Assembly (NCBI GenBank): GCA_016785225.1 | Contig: JAFBJZ010000888.1 | Span: forward strand, 2,980,501 to 3,044,500 | DNA length: 64,000 bases | Direction: 5' to 3' | Origin: Psettodes erumei | Lineage: Eukaryota > Chordata > Actinopteri > Pleuronectiformes > Psettodidae | Part shown: positions 37,321 through 50,700 of the stretch, in pieces | Layout of the letters: each line of letters opens with the position of its first letter | Numbering within the stretch: the first letter of the stretch is position 1 | The notes under the pieces: generated by a model | What the model was told of the DNA's origin: nothing | Databases searched by the model: none | The model's input: only the letters and a program-made list of their open reading frames with translations | Translations under genes and position numbers: made by a program

Positions 37321-40300
37321 CGTTCGGCCTTACACTGAGAGGCTCTTCAGCCAGTGAACCTGGCTCAAACCCACTCCGGGGACAGGCCGACCTTTCCAAC
37401 CACTACCTTTAGAATTCTTTTTTGAAATTAAATCTGAAATCTGAAATGAATGATAAAACCTTGTTTTTTAATGATAAACATGTTTTTTCAAATGCATCTT
37501 GCCCACATTTGCCCCATGCGAAAACACACGTTAACTTTAATAGCTGTGCAGAACTGCAGCCTTGTTGCAAGCAGTTGTACATACTCAATAACCAGGGTCG
37601 AAAACCTACACCAACCTGAGAAATACACGAGGATACAATCAATGGCAGTCCATAGTTAATGAACTTTCTGACCTTTAGGAAAATGTACACTGCTTAACCA
37701 GATTCTGTGTATTTAATAATTCAGTTAGAGAGTAGGAGAGCTGAATAGAGGAGCATCTCTTACCCAACACAGGCAGGAATATCATTTTGTCCAGAGACAA
37801 CAGCTGACATTTTATTGCTCCAGCCACCAGAAAGAAAAACTCATTATGGAGACAGCCAGTTGTTTGGGTTTTAATAAAAAAAGACAGAATGAATCTCAGG
37901 CACTGGTCTAATGGCAAAATCTATGAGGAAAACTAAACTCCCAAATGGGGGTCCTGGACATTTGAAGTCATTAGTGCAGAGATTGCAGCTAGTAAAATGA
38001 ATTTGCATGTATGGACGCTGTCTTAAAGAAGGCACATGGAAGCAGTGGAGGTGGAGAGAGGAGAGGACGTACGACAGTAGCTTGATCTGCCATTGAGATC
38101 TTCTGAATGGGAGATCACAGGTGCATTATTGATGAGTCTCAGTTTGAGTTTCAGCTCCAGAGGAAATGATAAGGTGTAATGCAATGGTCTACTGTGATCA
38201 TGGACGGCTTCGTCCTACATTCTGCACTGCAGGCTGCTGAGGTGGCGACCACATCATATCGTTTTTATGCACTTACTTACTATGGTGAGAATAATTGTCA
38301 CATGGCTGGTGTCGAGTAGCTCTAATCATTTCCAGGTGCTAATTTTGTCGCATGCAGATCTTTTCCAAACAGCTGAGTTGGGAGATAAGTTAGACTTACT
38401 ACTCTAATGTATGACATTAATTGTTGTGTTCTTTTCTTTTTCCAACAAATGGAAACATGACATCAAACTCAGCTGCACCTCCGCATCACCGGTTTGTATT
38501 TTCATACGTCTACTTGGCATGCTGCATGCTAAAGTGTTAGCGTGGACATGCAATCTCTCTCAAATGGAGCAGAGTGACCAAAGTCGTCCCGGCTCGTCTA
38601 AAAAGAAGAGCTCTCAATGTACGGTGTGGGTGAAATGAAGAGAATGAGCGTCGCCAAAGGGGAATGGAGAAAAAAAAATCCTCAGCCTCCTTAGCCAACT
38701 TGATTGTTATTGCACAGTGCTTACTGTGTTTTCTGGGCCTGCACATGCAATCAATACCCCCAGGCAATTTTAAGCGTGATCAGTTTGGATGGATTATTGC
38801 TTGGCAGGGAGGCTTTTACATTGATCCTCTCATCATGTCAATCACTGACAGTGACAACTCTGAACTCTTCAGATTCCGTACATCAGCAAGTCACTCTTCA
38901 CAATGCAGCTGCATCAAAAACTGTATGAGTCAAGAGGGTGTTAGGGGATCTGCTGAGGCCAGGTTTCTTAAATCTTAATGTACACTGTACTGCAGAACGC
39001 CCTGTGCTATTTCAGTGCTCTGCACTGGTCATTCTCTGTTGCTTTTAGAAGCCAAAATTAGGGCCGATATATAGATACATAAATACATAAAGAGAAATCG
39101 GTCACTCGTGCAAGCAGCATAAATTTTAATTATGGTCTTTCTTTAGTTTACCTGTCCACCATACTATCACATCAGGAAATGATCAATTATACAATGAATC
39201 TAAACAGGGGAAAAAAAGTAAAGTCAGCATGTGGTCATGGGCTCTCTAAATATGTGAAATGTCAGATCAGCATTAAATTGAGTTGTTACGGCTGTATGCT
39301 GAGCTACAGAAGCCGGCATTTCTTTTCAGTCGAAACAGAACGAGAGCCCGCGCTGCCATGTTTGTCAAGAGCTACTGTTGGAGCAGCTTTGCAAGCCGTC
39401 GCCTTTATTCATTCCCGCGGCTACTAGCGGGGCTGAAATCTCATCTAATGAGCGGCAGATAGCAGAGACTGGTTCAAATCAGTGTTGGGGAAACTGGGGC
39501 TGGCTGGTGAAACACAGAGCGAGTAGTAATATCCTCAATTTCTCCCAGCTGGAGGAGGCCAGAAGCATGTAACTGATAGCGCCCGCATGCATATTTTACA
39601 CAACAGCCCAGGTGTACCATTTCAGCACTTGCAAGGAACTGAACAGATTTGAAGTGTATGAAACAAGCCTATAGTCTAAAGGTGCAACCAGGTTACAGAC
39701 ACACAAAGCCTGTCTGATGTGCTACTTTGACAAAATATTTTTGGTAAATTCCCATTATATGGAGCTGTACATTTAGCCTTTTTTTTAACCAGTTCTACTG
39801 TTGATGAAGACTTTGCCGCTATTCAAACCCTAACCTACCCCAACCCCACTGCCATAATAGCAGTTTGTATTAACCTTCCCATATGCAAAGAATTACTGGA
39901 AATTTTGAACAAATCAGGTCTGCTCAAGGCACAATGTCTTTTAACATCAGGGATGACATCCTAACGTCTAACATCCTTCCAGGGCCACGCTAAATTAGTG
40001 GCCACATATCACTCACTTACATTACACATGCGTTGTCGAGGTGTGGTATGGTACAACTGATGATGATGCTACTGCCAGCTGGTTTTCCAGGTTTGGGACC
40101 ATCAGTCTCGAGAGTAATGGGGTCTTTGCGACAGTCAGATTGCTCACAGCAGTAGCTTGTCCCAATCGGCGATGAAAACTTCAGTGTCCTGTCAGAGTAG
40201 GAGAATCCTCCAGCTGTACAGTGTGCAGAACCGGAGCTTTGAGCTCGAAGTTACTTTGTAGGTCGATGAATCGTGTTGTAGGTTTTCAGGCACGTCAGCT

Positions 40301-42924
40301 GGTTCCACAGTTAAACACGTTCAGTTCCTAGTGTTTACTTTTACGAGTTTTTCACGAGTTTTGCAAACTCATCAGCACATTCTGACGGCTTCAGTAAAAG
40401 GTAGCGTCACTTTTCCAGTTGTACAGACAGTCAGATCCCACACACGAACAAATGGCTTTGTTGGACAATATCTGTGGCTGCTGTCGTCAAGAAACTTTCT
40501 TCGAGACAGAATGACACTTTGCAACTGTTTTTAACTATTTTTATATACTATTTTTATCACAGCGGCAGCAAGTCACTGCGCCACAAATTCTCCATCATGT
40601 GAATGGGCTTCTTAGCCGTTAGCTAGCTCACCGTGTAACTTGCCGGCATGACGCTGTCTCTGTAAAGAGGCTGTCCTGTGAAACGTGCGCACGCTTGGAA
40701 ACAAAAAAAAAAAACACCGAGGAGCCAGACTTTGTCCAAGCGCAGATTCCCCTGCAGCTCATCCAGTTAAGCTAGTGTCCAGCTGTAATGACACTTGAGT
40801 TTGGCTTTTTTTGTCACCGTGAGCAACCCCGCGAACCAGGCACGCTGGACTCTCTCTTACTTCGACAAATAGAAGTCGTTTCTCTTGGAAAGCGCGACAG
40901 TCCGCTTTCACATCTCTTTACCTTCTGTAACGGCAGTCATGATGCTTGTCAGAGAAGTGACAGCTAAGTGCGTGTTTAATCACCCTTAACGTGACCTGAC
41001 AGGCACACAACCGGAAGTCACCATCCAGACGGACATGTCGGCCTAATGGCAGAGAATATTATATAAAACAAGTTTTTGTATACATTCAGTGTTTTGTATT
41101 TCTGATTTACAGTGCAGGATAGTTCGAACTATCTTCAATGATGTGTTTTACACCAAAGTTAACAGTGTGCATCTGATAGGGCTTTACATACGGCTGGGCG
41201 AAAAACGTCAAGAGTGGATCATGATGTAGATAACAACACTGCAATTACTGGCAACCCTATAGGCCCATACACCAATAACACAGTTAAACCAGCCGATTAA
41301 AGCTGAAAAAAGTCAATATTTATCATTGCATAACTCAATTGCAAAACTCCATTTTCTCATAATGGCCTCTGATAATGAGGAAGTTCTCTTTGGTCATGTG
41401 ACTGAAGTAGAGCCTAATCATTGGACTGTTACAGTAAGTCATGACAGTTTATTGGCACAGAATTCCATAATGGCACAGATCAATAGCAACCCAGGAGGCT
41501 TTCCTCTCTGCCGGATTTGACACATTTGAATAAGTGCCGCTGAGGGGGAGCAGGCTTGTGCTGAGAGGATTCAATCCCTCAGTGAGCAACGACATGTTAA
41601 CCAGAGTGATATTCATCTACCAAGGAGTAATCCCAAGATGAAACAAACTGCAACAGCAGGTATGAAACCCAATAAGACCCCCCCCTCAAAAAAATACCTA
41701 GAACTTTCCTGCTTGAGGACAAAGCTGATCATCAGAAGCCATGAAAACAAATAATGCCCATACGTTCTGAGAATAAAAGATACAATCAGGCTCATGCCCT
41801 TCTCACCCCTCCTCCTCCTTTGAGATCTCTGTGTTGGGAATAATATAAGGCTTGAGGGAGCGGGTTGTGAGATAAAAGGCCACATCACAATGATGATCTC
41901 TATCGATCGGCAACCTTGGGCACACAGAGGAGGTCCGGCATTTGTCATGTCGAAGCTGAACCCAATAGCTGATCCACGCCACACTCTGATGAATTGGCCC
42001 TGTTCGCCAAGTTTGTTTAATTGATGACGTGTTCCCTTTCAGGTGGACCACCACTATGTCCCGCACATTCATTGATTTTCCAAATCACCCCCACCTTTCT
42101 TCCGAGCGTCTTTTTCCCTCTTTCGTTAAGCACCTAACTGCACATGATAAACCTACCCCCACCTTGACTAGACCTCGACAACATGGCAAAGAGGAGTGTC
42201 CTTCAACCTGCTTCTGACCAGCCAGCTAGACTCTCAGAGACTGATGTACAGTGCCTCTTTGTTATTACATAGGCCTAGGTGTGACCAAAGTTAGTCAAGG
42301 GATTTTCTCTGCTCACATTCCTCAAATAAGAGAATAAACTACACACATTTGCACACACAAAGGTTTTCCTGCAATAATTCTCATTAGGATTTGGGTGCCC
42401 TTAACTTTCTGAATCCTTCCCACCCTCTCCCACGCACCCTGTGGTGAGTGATGTTAAATGCAGGGTTTGATGACCACTGACTACTGTCGGATGCATGCAG
42501 TGAAGCCCATTAAAAAGAATTCTGTGAGGTAGTAACCACAGGCATCTCCTTTGGTGAGCAATGTCCCTGATCCCTCGCCATACCAAACTGTTAATGTTTC
42601 AAAATGCTCACCAGGCTAAAGTGCACCACGCTTCAGCAACACTCAACAATCCATACAGGAAAGAATTTGAATTTGTAAACCATACAATCCTATTCCAGGG
42701 GATCTGGAGTGCGTAACTTTGTCATCTTGAGAGCCTGCATGAAAACTAACACTTGCTGGGGCAGCCAAGCAACCAGTCAAGCGCTAGGTAGGCAGCGTTT
42801 GGCCATCAAAGGGAAATTCCAGCCTAATGGGGTTTCAGAGTTTCCAGTGTATCCCTCTACCATCCACAGAGAACACCGATTACCTGAGGAGTGTTTTCAC
42901 ACGCACACAAGTGCACACACCTTT

Positions 42925-42958
42925 CACACTCTCTTAACTCTGGAGTTAAGAGAGTGTG
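42925..42958. repeat. Perfect inverted repeat, 16-bp arms with 2-bp centre
   Basis: The left arm CACACTCTCTTAACTC (42925-42940) and right arm GAGTTAAGAGAGTGTG (42943-42958) are exact reverse complements around the bases TG. The match stops at the arm ends, so this is not the end of a longer inverted duplication. Confidence 0.9.
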
Positions 42959-45353
42959 GATACACATGCCTTCTACAGCAGGAGTAAGTGCAGGAGTGAA
43001 TTTGACAGTGGAATGAGCGTGAAGCTGAATTTGCAACATCATTATGGGACTTTGAATTTAAACAAATATAAAGGATAGCTGTGCCTCAGCAAGCTATGGA
43101 TTGCCTCTAGAGCTGAGACGTGGAAGTAAAAAACAAGAGTCACAGCACCAACAAAGGCAGAGAAATTGTGCAAAAAGGCACACTTTTGGATTTAAAGCAC
43201 CTATCTCAGATCCCAGAGCCTTGAGAATGGGATTGGATTACTGTCGGTTAGATTTACTCCTGTGGCTCTTCGCCACTACATCATCATAGGGCCCCCTGCC
43301 TCTGGATCAATGGGGATATTTACTGCGCCCGTTTCAGGGAGCCTTTCACAGTAGGCAGGGCATTAAACAAACAGCCGACAGCCCCGTCCCAATGATGGCC
43401 TGTCTGTTCACACTGTGCCATGCTCAAATGTCACACATATTCACTTCAAACAGGTAGAACACAAACACCAGTGAAGTGCAGATACAAAAAATAAAAAAAA
43501 GGCCAAGCAATTTGCTCTGTGTGGTGAACAAAGAGGAAAGCTGCCACATTTCAAGAAAAGAAAAAAATATCCCGGAAAAATGGAAAGGCATGTTCTGTTT
43601 ACTTTTAGATAATTAGCCTTGTAACCCACTCTAAAATTATACTTGTTAAAATCCCTTTAAATGGACACACCTCAAACAATTCCTTGTCTGCGCTCCCCTG
43701 GTTGCTCATAAATGTCCTGTTTTTAACAGTAAAATGAAATTGCACTTCACATGTTGGACATTCCATTGTATTGTATTGCTTAATGGAAAAAAAGTAACAT
43801 GGTGAAGTTTTGTTATGGAAATAACAACCCTACCGTGTCATAGTTTATAACCTCATTTAACCCCGTGTTGAGCAGGAAAGGCGTCATAATTGGAATCACT
43901 TGGGGTGAAACAGCCCTTATTCACAGAGTACTTCTATAAGGCTGCAGCGACAGTCTATTGAATTATATTATAAATTTGTCAAGGATCGCCACTCAGAGTC
44001 TCAAACAACAGTCTTTACATGCATGTATACTGGCTGGCTACTAAATGTGAGCGCATGAGGCTAAGAATGAGTGGAATGTATTTAGTGTCTACTCAAATAT
44101 GAGCAAAATAAGTGCCTTCACCGAGAAAAACAGTCCGTATGAAACTTCTTCATTACTTGACAATTCCACTGACTCAGCCTGCGCCATCAGCTGACAGTGC
44201 AATGTCAAACAATGGGCCTTCAAACAGCAGAAAGCATCACTGTATCAGCCCGAAGAGTTTCCGAGGGAAGACTTAACTAAGATTCATCGAGATTAAAAGT
44301 AATATGTGTGTGTGAAAGTCATGCGGAAAAATAACACAAAAATAAATGAAAGATGAGGTAAGCTGGACTTTGACAGACCAATCATCACTTCAGCACTGGA
44401 TAAGGCACTATTTGGCTTACCAGTCTTACAGCAGGAGATATTCAGTATAATAATGAACTGCAAATGTATATTTCTCTTAATATAATCTATATAATCAAAG
44501 TTTAGCTGCTTTTATGATTTTGAGTAGTTTTAGCTCATACAAATCAGCTGCTGGTTGCAACATTTTAAAATCAGATAATGAGATTTGTTGATTTGGACCA
44601 GCTTCGATTATTCTTATTTTACATTATTTTTGCCTTGAAGAATGATTTATTGCCATGTTCTAGGGACTGACATGAAAATGACTTTAAAGCTGTTGTAATC
44701 TTTGACTCTATATGGGGAGGAATCCAGGATCCAGGCTATAGTCACATCTGCCAGTTCAGTTGCCAGATAAGCACTAAAAAACTCCTTTGTCCACAGTGAT
44801 TAAAGATAGCGCTAACTTTCATCTTGCACCTGATGTAGCTGCACATCGTTCACATTAGGGATTTTTTTTCTTCCTCTACATGTCTAAGAATATTCCGTGT
44901 GATACTGTTTTTCTTTTTGCATAGTGGAGAAAGTGACAACATGCATTTGTGTGGGAGTGCAGAGTTGTGTGTGTACTCGTGTACATGTGGATCGGTCAAG
45001 TGAACTGCATCAGGAAGACTGAATGCTGGGGGATGCCACCATTGATTTTCAAACACAGAAACACACACACACACACGATGACTTCGCTGAAGCCCACGAC
45101 ACACTACCCAGCTACCCAGACACAGCATCATCCCACAGGGCAAGGCAACGGAATGTGTGAATTTGATCTACTATTTTATTGTGCAGCACTCATGGCCAGT
45201 TGAGTTCAGTAAGATTATAATTATGTCATGTTTCATCATGGATGTTACATGAGATACTGTGTAGTCAATTTCACAGTAAATTATTAGTAGTTTTGCTATG
45301 ATCAAATATACAAAAAGCAGATTGCAAATTATTGCAGTATTTTTGTGAATGAC

Positions 45354-45356
<3 letters not shown>

Positions 45357-45382
<26 letters not shown>
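45357..45382 (+). repeat. (TG)n microsatellite
   Basis: About 12 TG units. A CA-rich stretch at 45397-45448 lies on the same strand just after it, so the pair forms a loose inverted TG/CA arrangement. Confidence 0.92.
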
Positions 45383-45385
<3 letters not shown>

Positions 45386-46604
45386 TGTGCACAGGAGAAC
45401 ACACACATTCACACAGAAATACCCATACATACATACACACACACACAAGATGTTGACAATGACAATGACATGACACAAGTAAATATGGTTAGTTATTGTT
45501 AGTTCTTCAAGAATTGTTTCTTCAAAAATGTAAACAAAACTTTAAAAAATAAATAAAACTAAAATAAAACTAACTGACTGAACAATGCAGAATGACACAA
45601 ATGTTGATCGATCTTTTTCGAGGACACTTTTTTCAAGCCATCACAAAATATCAGGAAAGTGTGTTTAAAATAGCAATGTGTTCCAAAAGAGAAGGCACAT
45701 TTCTTCTCTGAAAATAAATGGGCAATAATTTTGGACGAAGACAAACAAGTTGATTTTGAAAGACAACTCCCCATTTCTTACTGATTAATCTGTTGTAATA
45801 ATAGTGAAATGCCACATAAAATGTAGTTGTTTACATAAATGTAAGTAGGATTAAGTAAGTAGTTATTTTACTTTAGATGTTTCCAAAATCAGTTACACAC
45901 CAGTGGTCAGGCCCACAATACCCCTCCATGGATCTTTTCTTCTGCATTCACTCTTTCAGTTTCAAAATACTGAATTATAATGAATAAATGCTGAAAAAGG
46001 TTAGGAGAATTTGATCTGGAATTTGGAGAAATTGATTATATGTTTTTGGTATTTCAATTTTAATTGATGGAAAATAAAAGGGTTGAACAAAGAAGGGGAA
46101 CATGAGGCTGATAAGGAACCCATTCAAACACACACCTGTTCTCTCTTTTTTTATTTAAGAAGGTTTTGATTGAGTGATGAGTTTGCACTCTGACGAGTAG
46201 CACAGATGCAATAACAGAGAACCAACTCTGCTAATTGAAGGAGTGGTACGCTGAAAACAATGAAAACAGCACGTGATAGATAGCTCAGTCAAAAGGTTAA
46301 CGGTAACTCACAGACAAAACGTCTTGTTTTTAAAAAGTGCATTCACAAACATGACAAATACTCTCAACTCATGATGTCTATTTTTATGTGATACAAAATA
46401 TGCATACCTGTTTTAGATTTGTCTGTATTTCTATACATAGATATTTCTTCAAAAGAATCACTTTTTTTTCTTTTTACAAAGGTTAAAAGCAGGGTTGTGT
46501 TCATAGCAGCTTCGGATATCTCTAGCCTCTTTACCATGTAACGAGATACACATAGTCTCGACAGATATCCAAATAAAACCTACCATTTTTCTCTGTGGTT
46601 GAAC

Positions 46605-47350
46605 TCAAAGGACATATTGTCTTTATTGACAGAGATATTCATCAGTGAAGCCTGCAGTTTAGAAAAAAAAATGGATCAATAAAATGTTTGGGCCATTAAA
46701 TATATTTTTGTATACCCGCTTTTTTGTCAATATCATAAATACTAAAGACACAGGACAATATTATAAGACAATGCTGGGAGACTAAATGTAAAGATTAAAA
46801 TAGTTCAAACATTATTTTTTTCAAGTTTTCTAGTTCATGAGAAAAAAAAATATCAGGCGAGCACAGAAACACTATACTTCAGTCTTTTCTTCAGTCTATG
46901 CATGGGCAATCATAAACAAGGTTCCCAGGCAAAGGCAAGACTGTCTTGAAACAAACCCATGTTCTTTTCAGTTTTAGTCCTGTCCAGATAAGACACTTGC
47001 CCATCATAAGTGAGGCAGGGTCTTGGTTTTCAAGGAAATTCATAAAAGCAGTCAAACATACTGATAAAAACCAATAAGTACCATGCAAATTCTTGCAAGA
47101 CGACATATTCTCAAACAAGAGACAAAGTTTTCTTCGTATAGGCGAAATATCAAGTGAGGACGCAATGAGTGAAAGGCAAAGACCTCTATTCAATACTAAA
47201 TACTATATTTCCAAAACCAAACAAAAAAATATTTAATCTGTACATAATATAATACGCATGAGTTCAGACTGGATCAGCAGTTTCTTTCCTTGTTGTCAGA
47301 CTCTTAGTCTTTGCCAAATGCCTACCTTGAAATAATACAGAAAAGTCTTA
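46605..47350 (-). other. sall3: Probable sall3 3' untranslated region
   Basis: This AT-rich sequence lies directly after the TAA at 47351. A weak ATTAAA lies at 47232-47237 on the minus strand and a canonical AATAAA at 46622-46627, so the main 3' end is placed near 46605. The end is inferred. Another AATAAA at 46150-46155 could give a longer form. Confidence 0.4.
46622..46627 (-). terminator. Candidate polyadenylation signal AATAAA for sall3
   Basis: On the plus strand it reads TTTATT, giving AATAAA on the gene strand about 725 bases after the stop codon. The sequence just beyond is only mildly GT-rich, so use of this site is uncertain. Alternatives are ATTAAA at 47232-47237 and AATAAA at 46150-46155. 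Confidence 0.4.
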
Positions 47351-47782
47351 TTAATTGATCCCAATCTCTTTGTTCTCCTCCATAAATCTGGAGAAGGGGC
47401 GACTGGCCCCAACCTCTAGTCCAGCCTTCTCCATACCTGTCATGGGAGGGCTGCTGCCCGCATGAACACGGTCTATTCCGCCAGGCATGGCTCCCAACGA
47501 AGTGATTCCTGTGCCACCGAGGCTGACGGGCAACTGGGTGATGCCTCCATTCTGGATGACAGAGATCTCATTGTTTTTCATGGCCAGCCCATTGGTGATG
47601 GCGGCAGCATACTGGTTCCAAAAGCCCGGGTCGACATTCATGGCCCGGGCTGCCAGATCCTTCTGGAACATCTCGCTGAACTTCATGGCATCTCCGCCCA
47701 GCAGGGCCATGGGATTCTCTACAGACAGACGTCGACCCCTTCGAGCTGGAGCGTTGTTCCACATGTGTGTTCCCATGTGAAC
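47351..47782 (-). CDS. sall3: sall3 coding exon 4 (end of ZFC4 and C-terminus, stop)
   Basis: The acceptor is aattttag (47790-47783). The exon encodes residues 1193-1335 and ends with TAA at 47353-47351. It begins VHMGTH, which supplies the two His ligands of the last ZFC4 finger. The basic segment RRGRRLS follows, then the SALL3-type tail with NPMALLGGDA, FSEMFQKDLAARAMNVD, NQYAAAITNGLAMKNNE and the terminal NKEIGIN. This tail is almost the same as mammalian SALL3 as remembered, and it is the strongest paralogue marker in the gene. ZFC4 of SALL proteins recognises AT-rich DNA. Confidence 0.94.
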   Translation of the reverse strand, partial: VHMGTHMWNNAPARRGRRLSVENPMALLGGDAMKFSEMFQKDLAARAMNVDPGFWNQYAAAITNGLAMKNNEISVIQNGGITQLPVSLGGTGITSLGAMPGGIDRVHAGSSPPMTGMEKAGLEVGASRPFSRFMEENKEIGIN

Positions 47783-50700
47783 CTAAAATTAGCAAGAAAA
47801 TAAAAAGAAACATCATGGAAGTGCCATTGTAAGTCTCAGATACTACGTCCAAGTAAAATACTACATCCAAACAAACATTTTATGGATGGGAATGGAGGGG
47901 AAAAGGCCAAAATTGAAAGTAAAAATAAACGGGCGTACATTTTTGGAAATTGCTGGAAATTGACAGAAAATGTACAGGGAAACACATGTCTATCCAACAC
48001 ATATCCTAACACATATATTCAGGTTTTGTAACTACATTTCAGTCTTGAAAAATTGTAATCAACAAAAGGAACTTCTACAAAGAACAAAATTTTTACATTT
48101 TCAGTCCCTAAAGGGATGATGATACAGTATCTGATAGTGATCATCAGAAATATATTGATTTTACACTGATGGTGCTACTATAACCCTAAAAGTTCTGCCG
48201 TACTGGATGGAGAGAGAAGAAAAGTGGTGACAAGGGGGCAGAGGGCATTCAGAACTCCAGAGCTCTTTAGCCAGAATTAATGCCAGTGTTATGACCCCAT
48301 TCATGTAAAATTCTAATTGATGCTACATTAAGCTGTCTCATACCTTCAGATTGCCCTTTGTGGTGAAAGCCCTTCCACAAATGGAGCAGGCAAAAGGTTT
48401 TTCCCCAGTGTGTGTGCGCTCATGGATTTGCAGAGCGCTAGCTGAAGAGAAATTCTTCCCACACGAGTGGCAGTTGTGCTGCTTGGGAGTGCGTCGCGGT
48501 GGCGGGGGAGCCAACATGGGGTTGATGCTGGGGCTCATAGTGGTCTGGGGTGTTGCAGCAGGTACCTGGATGCCCACAGGCAGGTGAGAGTTGTCACTCA
48601 GAGCCACTGACTTGCCATGTCCATTCATTTCCATTTTGACCATGTTTGATGCAGTGCTGGCCAAATTCTGAGTGCTCAGCCCTGAAAAAGAAGAGGTGAA
48701 ATTAGATACACAGGGAGACCCTTATATGGCTGCAAGGTAGCTGTTTGAATTAGTGACCCTTGTACAAATCCGGTTCCCTGCTGAAGTTCATAAAATGCGT
48801 GCATAACGTTTTCATGAATATTTGCTTATTTTCTCGTTATCAGTATATCCTGTTTTCACTTATGAGTTTCTGTGTATGACATCATACTGAGTCATGCTGA
48901 GAACTTAAATCTTTATAGACATTATACGACGCATTAAGTTTTATTTGATTTTGCGCACACTCACCTCGATCCCTACTTAGAAACAGCATGTTGAAGTGGC
49001 TCTCCTCCTTGATAAAGTGCCTGCCATGTTGAGTGGCAGTCAGGTCAAGGGCCCCGATGCCTTCAGTAGCAGAGAGCGGAGATGGGGTCTCTGATTTTTC
49101 TGACTTCACTGTTGCCAAGCCAGCTGTATTGTTCTCGTGGCCCTCCTCTGCTATCATCGCGCTGCTGTTGTTATTATTGTTGAGTGTAGCTGGGGACTTG
49201 GATCGCTGGCTCTCCGAGTGGCTGTGAGCTGGAGACAAATGCTGCATTGAGCCAGAGGACTCAGACAAAGCAGGGCTCCCCAAGCTTTGACCTTCAGCAT
49301 CCCCCACTGCAGACAGGGAATCAGTGGTAAAGCAGTCAGTCTCGCCTCCAAAGCTGCTGCCATTCTGCGTAGGCTTTTGACCAAATGAGCGGGTCATGTT
49401 GGCAGTGGAGTCGATCATCTTCATCTGGTTCTCCATTGCAGCAATGCTGGAGATGATGGAAGTTGGTGGAGAGCTCCCAGGTGAATAAGGTTTAGATGGA
49501 TCTACTTCTCCTTCTTTTAGGTCAACTTCATCATCCATAGCCTGCTCCATTTCATCCAGAAGGTCGTCATCATAATTACTCATCGCATCTAAGCTCTTCT
49601 CATCAAATGAGAGATCAGTGTCCATCTCCTGCAGGCTTTCAGGGACTGGAGTGTTGGGGATCTGCCCTCCCATGTGCATACGAATGTGCTGCTGCAGGAC
49701 AACAGCATTGGTGAATTTTTTCTGACATATAGGGCAGGAGTGCTGGACCCGCAGTGGGGGTTTAGACCTATGGACACCAAAGTGGGTTTTCAGGTTTCCC
49801 TTGGTGGTGAATGCTCTCCCACATATCTTGCATTTGAAAGGCCTCTCACCTGTGTGGATACGGTAGTGCATCTTGAGAGCGCTCTGGCAGCTCAAAACAC
49901 GATGACAGATGACACATTGGTTAGGGTCAGTCATCTTCTTGTCAATGTTTTCAACAAGCTGTTGCAACTTGGATGTCTCTGAGGTTTGCATAGAGTCTAG
50001 GAGGCCACCAAAGGGAAACTTGGCCTTAAACTGGTCTGAGAGCATGGGAAGGACAGGATGGGAGACAGGGTTAGAAAGAGAGTTCGGGCTAGTGATGGGC
50101 TCAGTGACCTGGCAACTGCTGGACGATGTGGTGGAGGTGACAGTTGCAGAAAGGACCGCTTGAGTTACTGTAGATGTGGTGGTGGTGTTCTCTCCTGGCC
50201 TAGTAGAGCAACTAGGTGGCAGGAGAACACCCTCAGGTTTTAAGATAGGAGGTACATCACTCCCTATACTGGGTTTTGGAGAGGGTGAAGTAGTGGTCAT
50301 ACCAGCATCAGTGACAATATTAGGAGACAAAGATGCACACTCGCTTGAGGGTGGAGATGGTCTCTGAGGGGACCTGTTGAGTGGAGTGAGGCTTGGAGAT
50401 TCACCAAAACCTCCAATCATACTTGGAAGAGTGGGAGGAAGCTGGAGCCCAACTGAAGTGGGAACAGTGGGGAGGACAGGTTTGCTGTCTAGCCATGTGG
50501 TTACAGGTTTTTCGGGTGGCAAAGACATGCCATATGGGATGCCTGAGCTTGTGGGCACGTTGTCTAGGTACTCTGGCACAGGGTAGGGGTTCATCTGAAT
50601 ATGTGGGTATTTCTCTTTGTGCCTCTGGAAGTGGACTTTCAAATTCCCCTTGGTGGAAAAACGGTTGCCACATATGTTGCATTTGTAGGGCCTCTCTCCA

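Larger units (their letters stand above)
33100..41000. other. Gene desert segment, no gene recognised
   Basis: No coding exon is supported. There are CA-rich stretches near 33685-33760, a poly-A/G run near 35068-35100 and an A run near 40701-40714. Between these lie several repeat-free, TAAT-rich blocks (34730-34960, 36370-36530, 37000-37320, 38690-38880, 39050-39330), of which the best are listed separately. Confidence 0.55.
41000..46600. other. sall3 3' flank, no gene recognised
   Basis: No exon is supported on either strand. It contains CA/GT tracts (45056-45076, 45357-45382, 45432-45448), a long near-perfect palindrome (42925-42958), and repeat-free enhancer-like stretches around 41330-41520 and 43230-43420. 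The rest is AT-rich sequence with no structure I can name. Confidence 0.55.

Noticed and set aside
48682..48964. Possible hidden ZFC3 exon inside intron 2
   Set aside because: All gene-strand frames contain stops and show no CxxC or HxxxH spacing.
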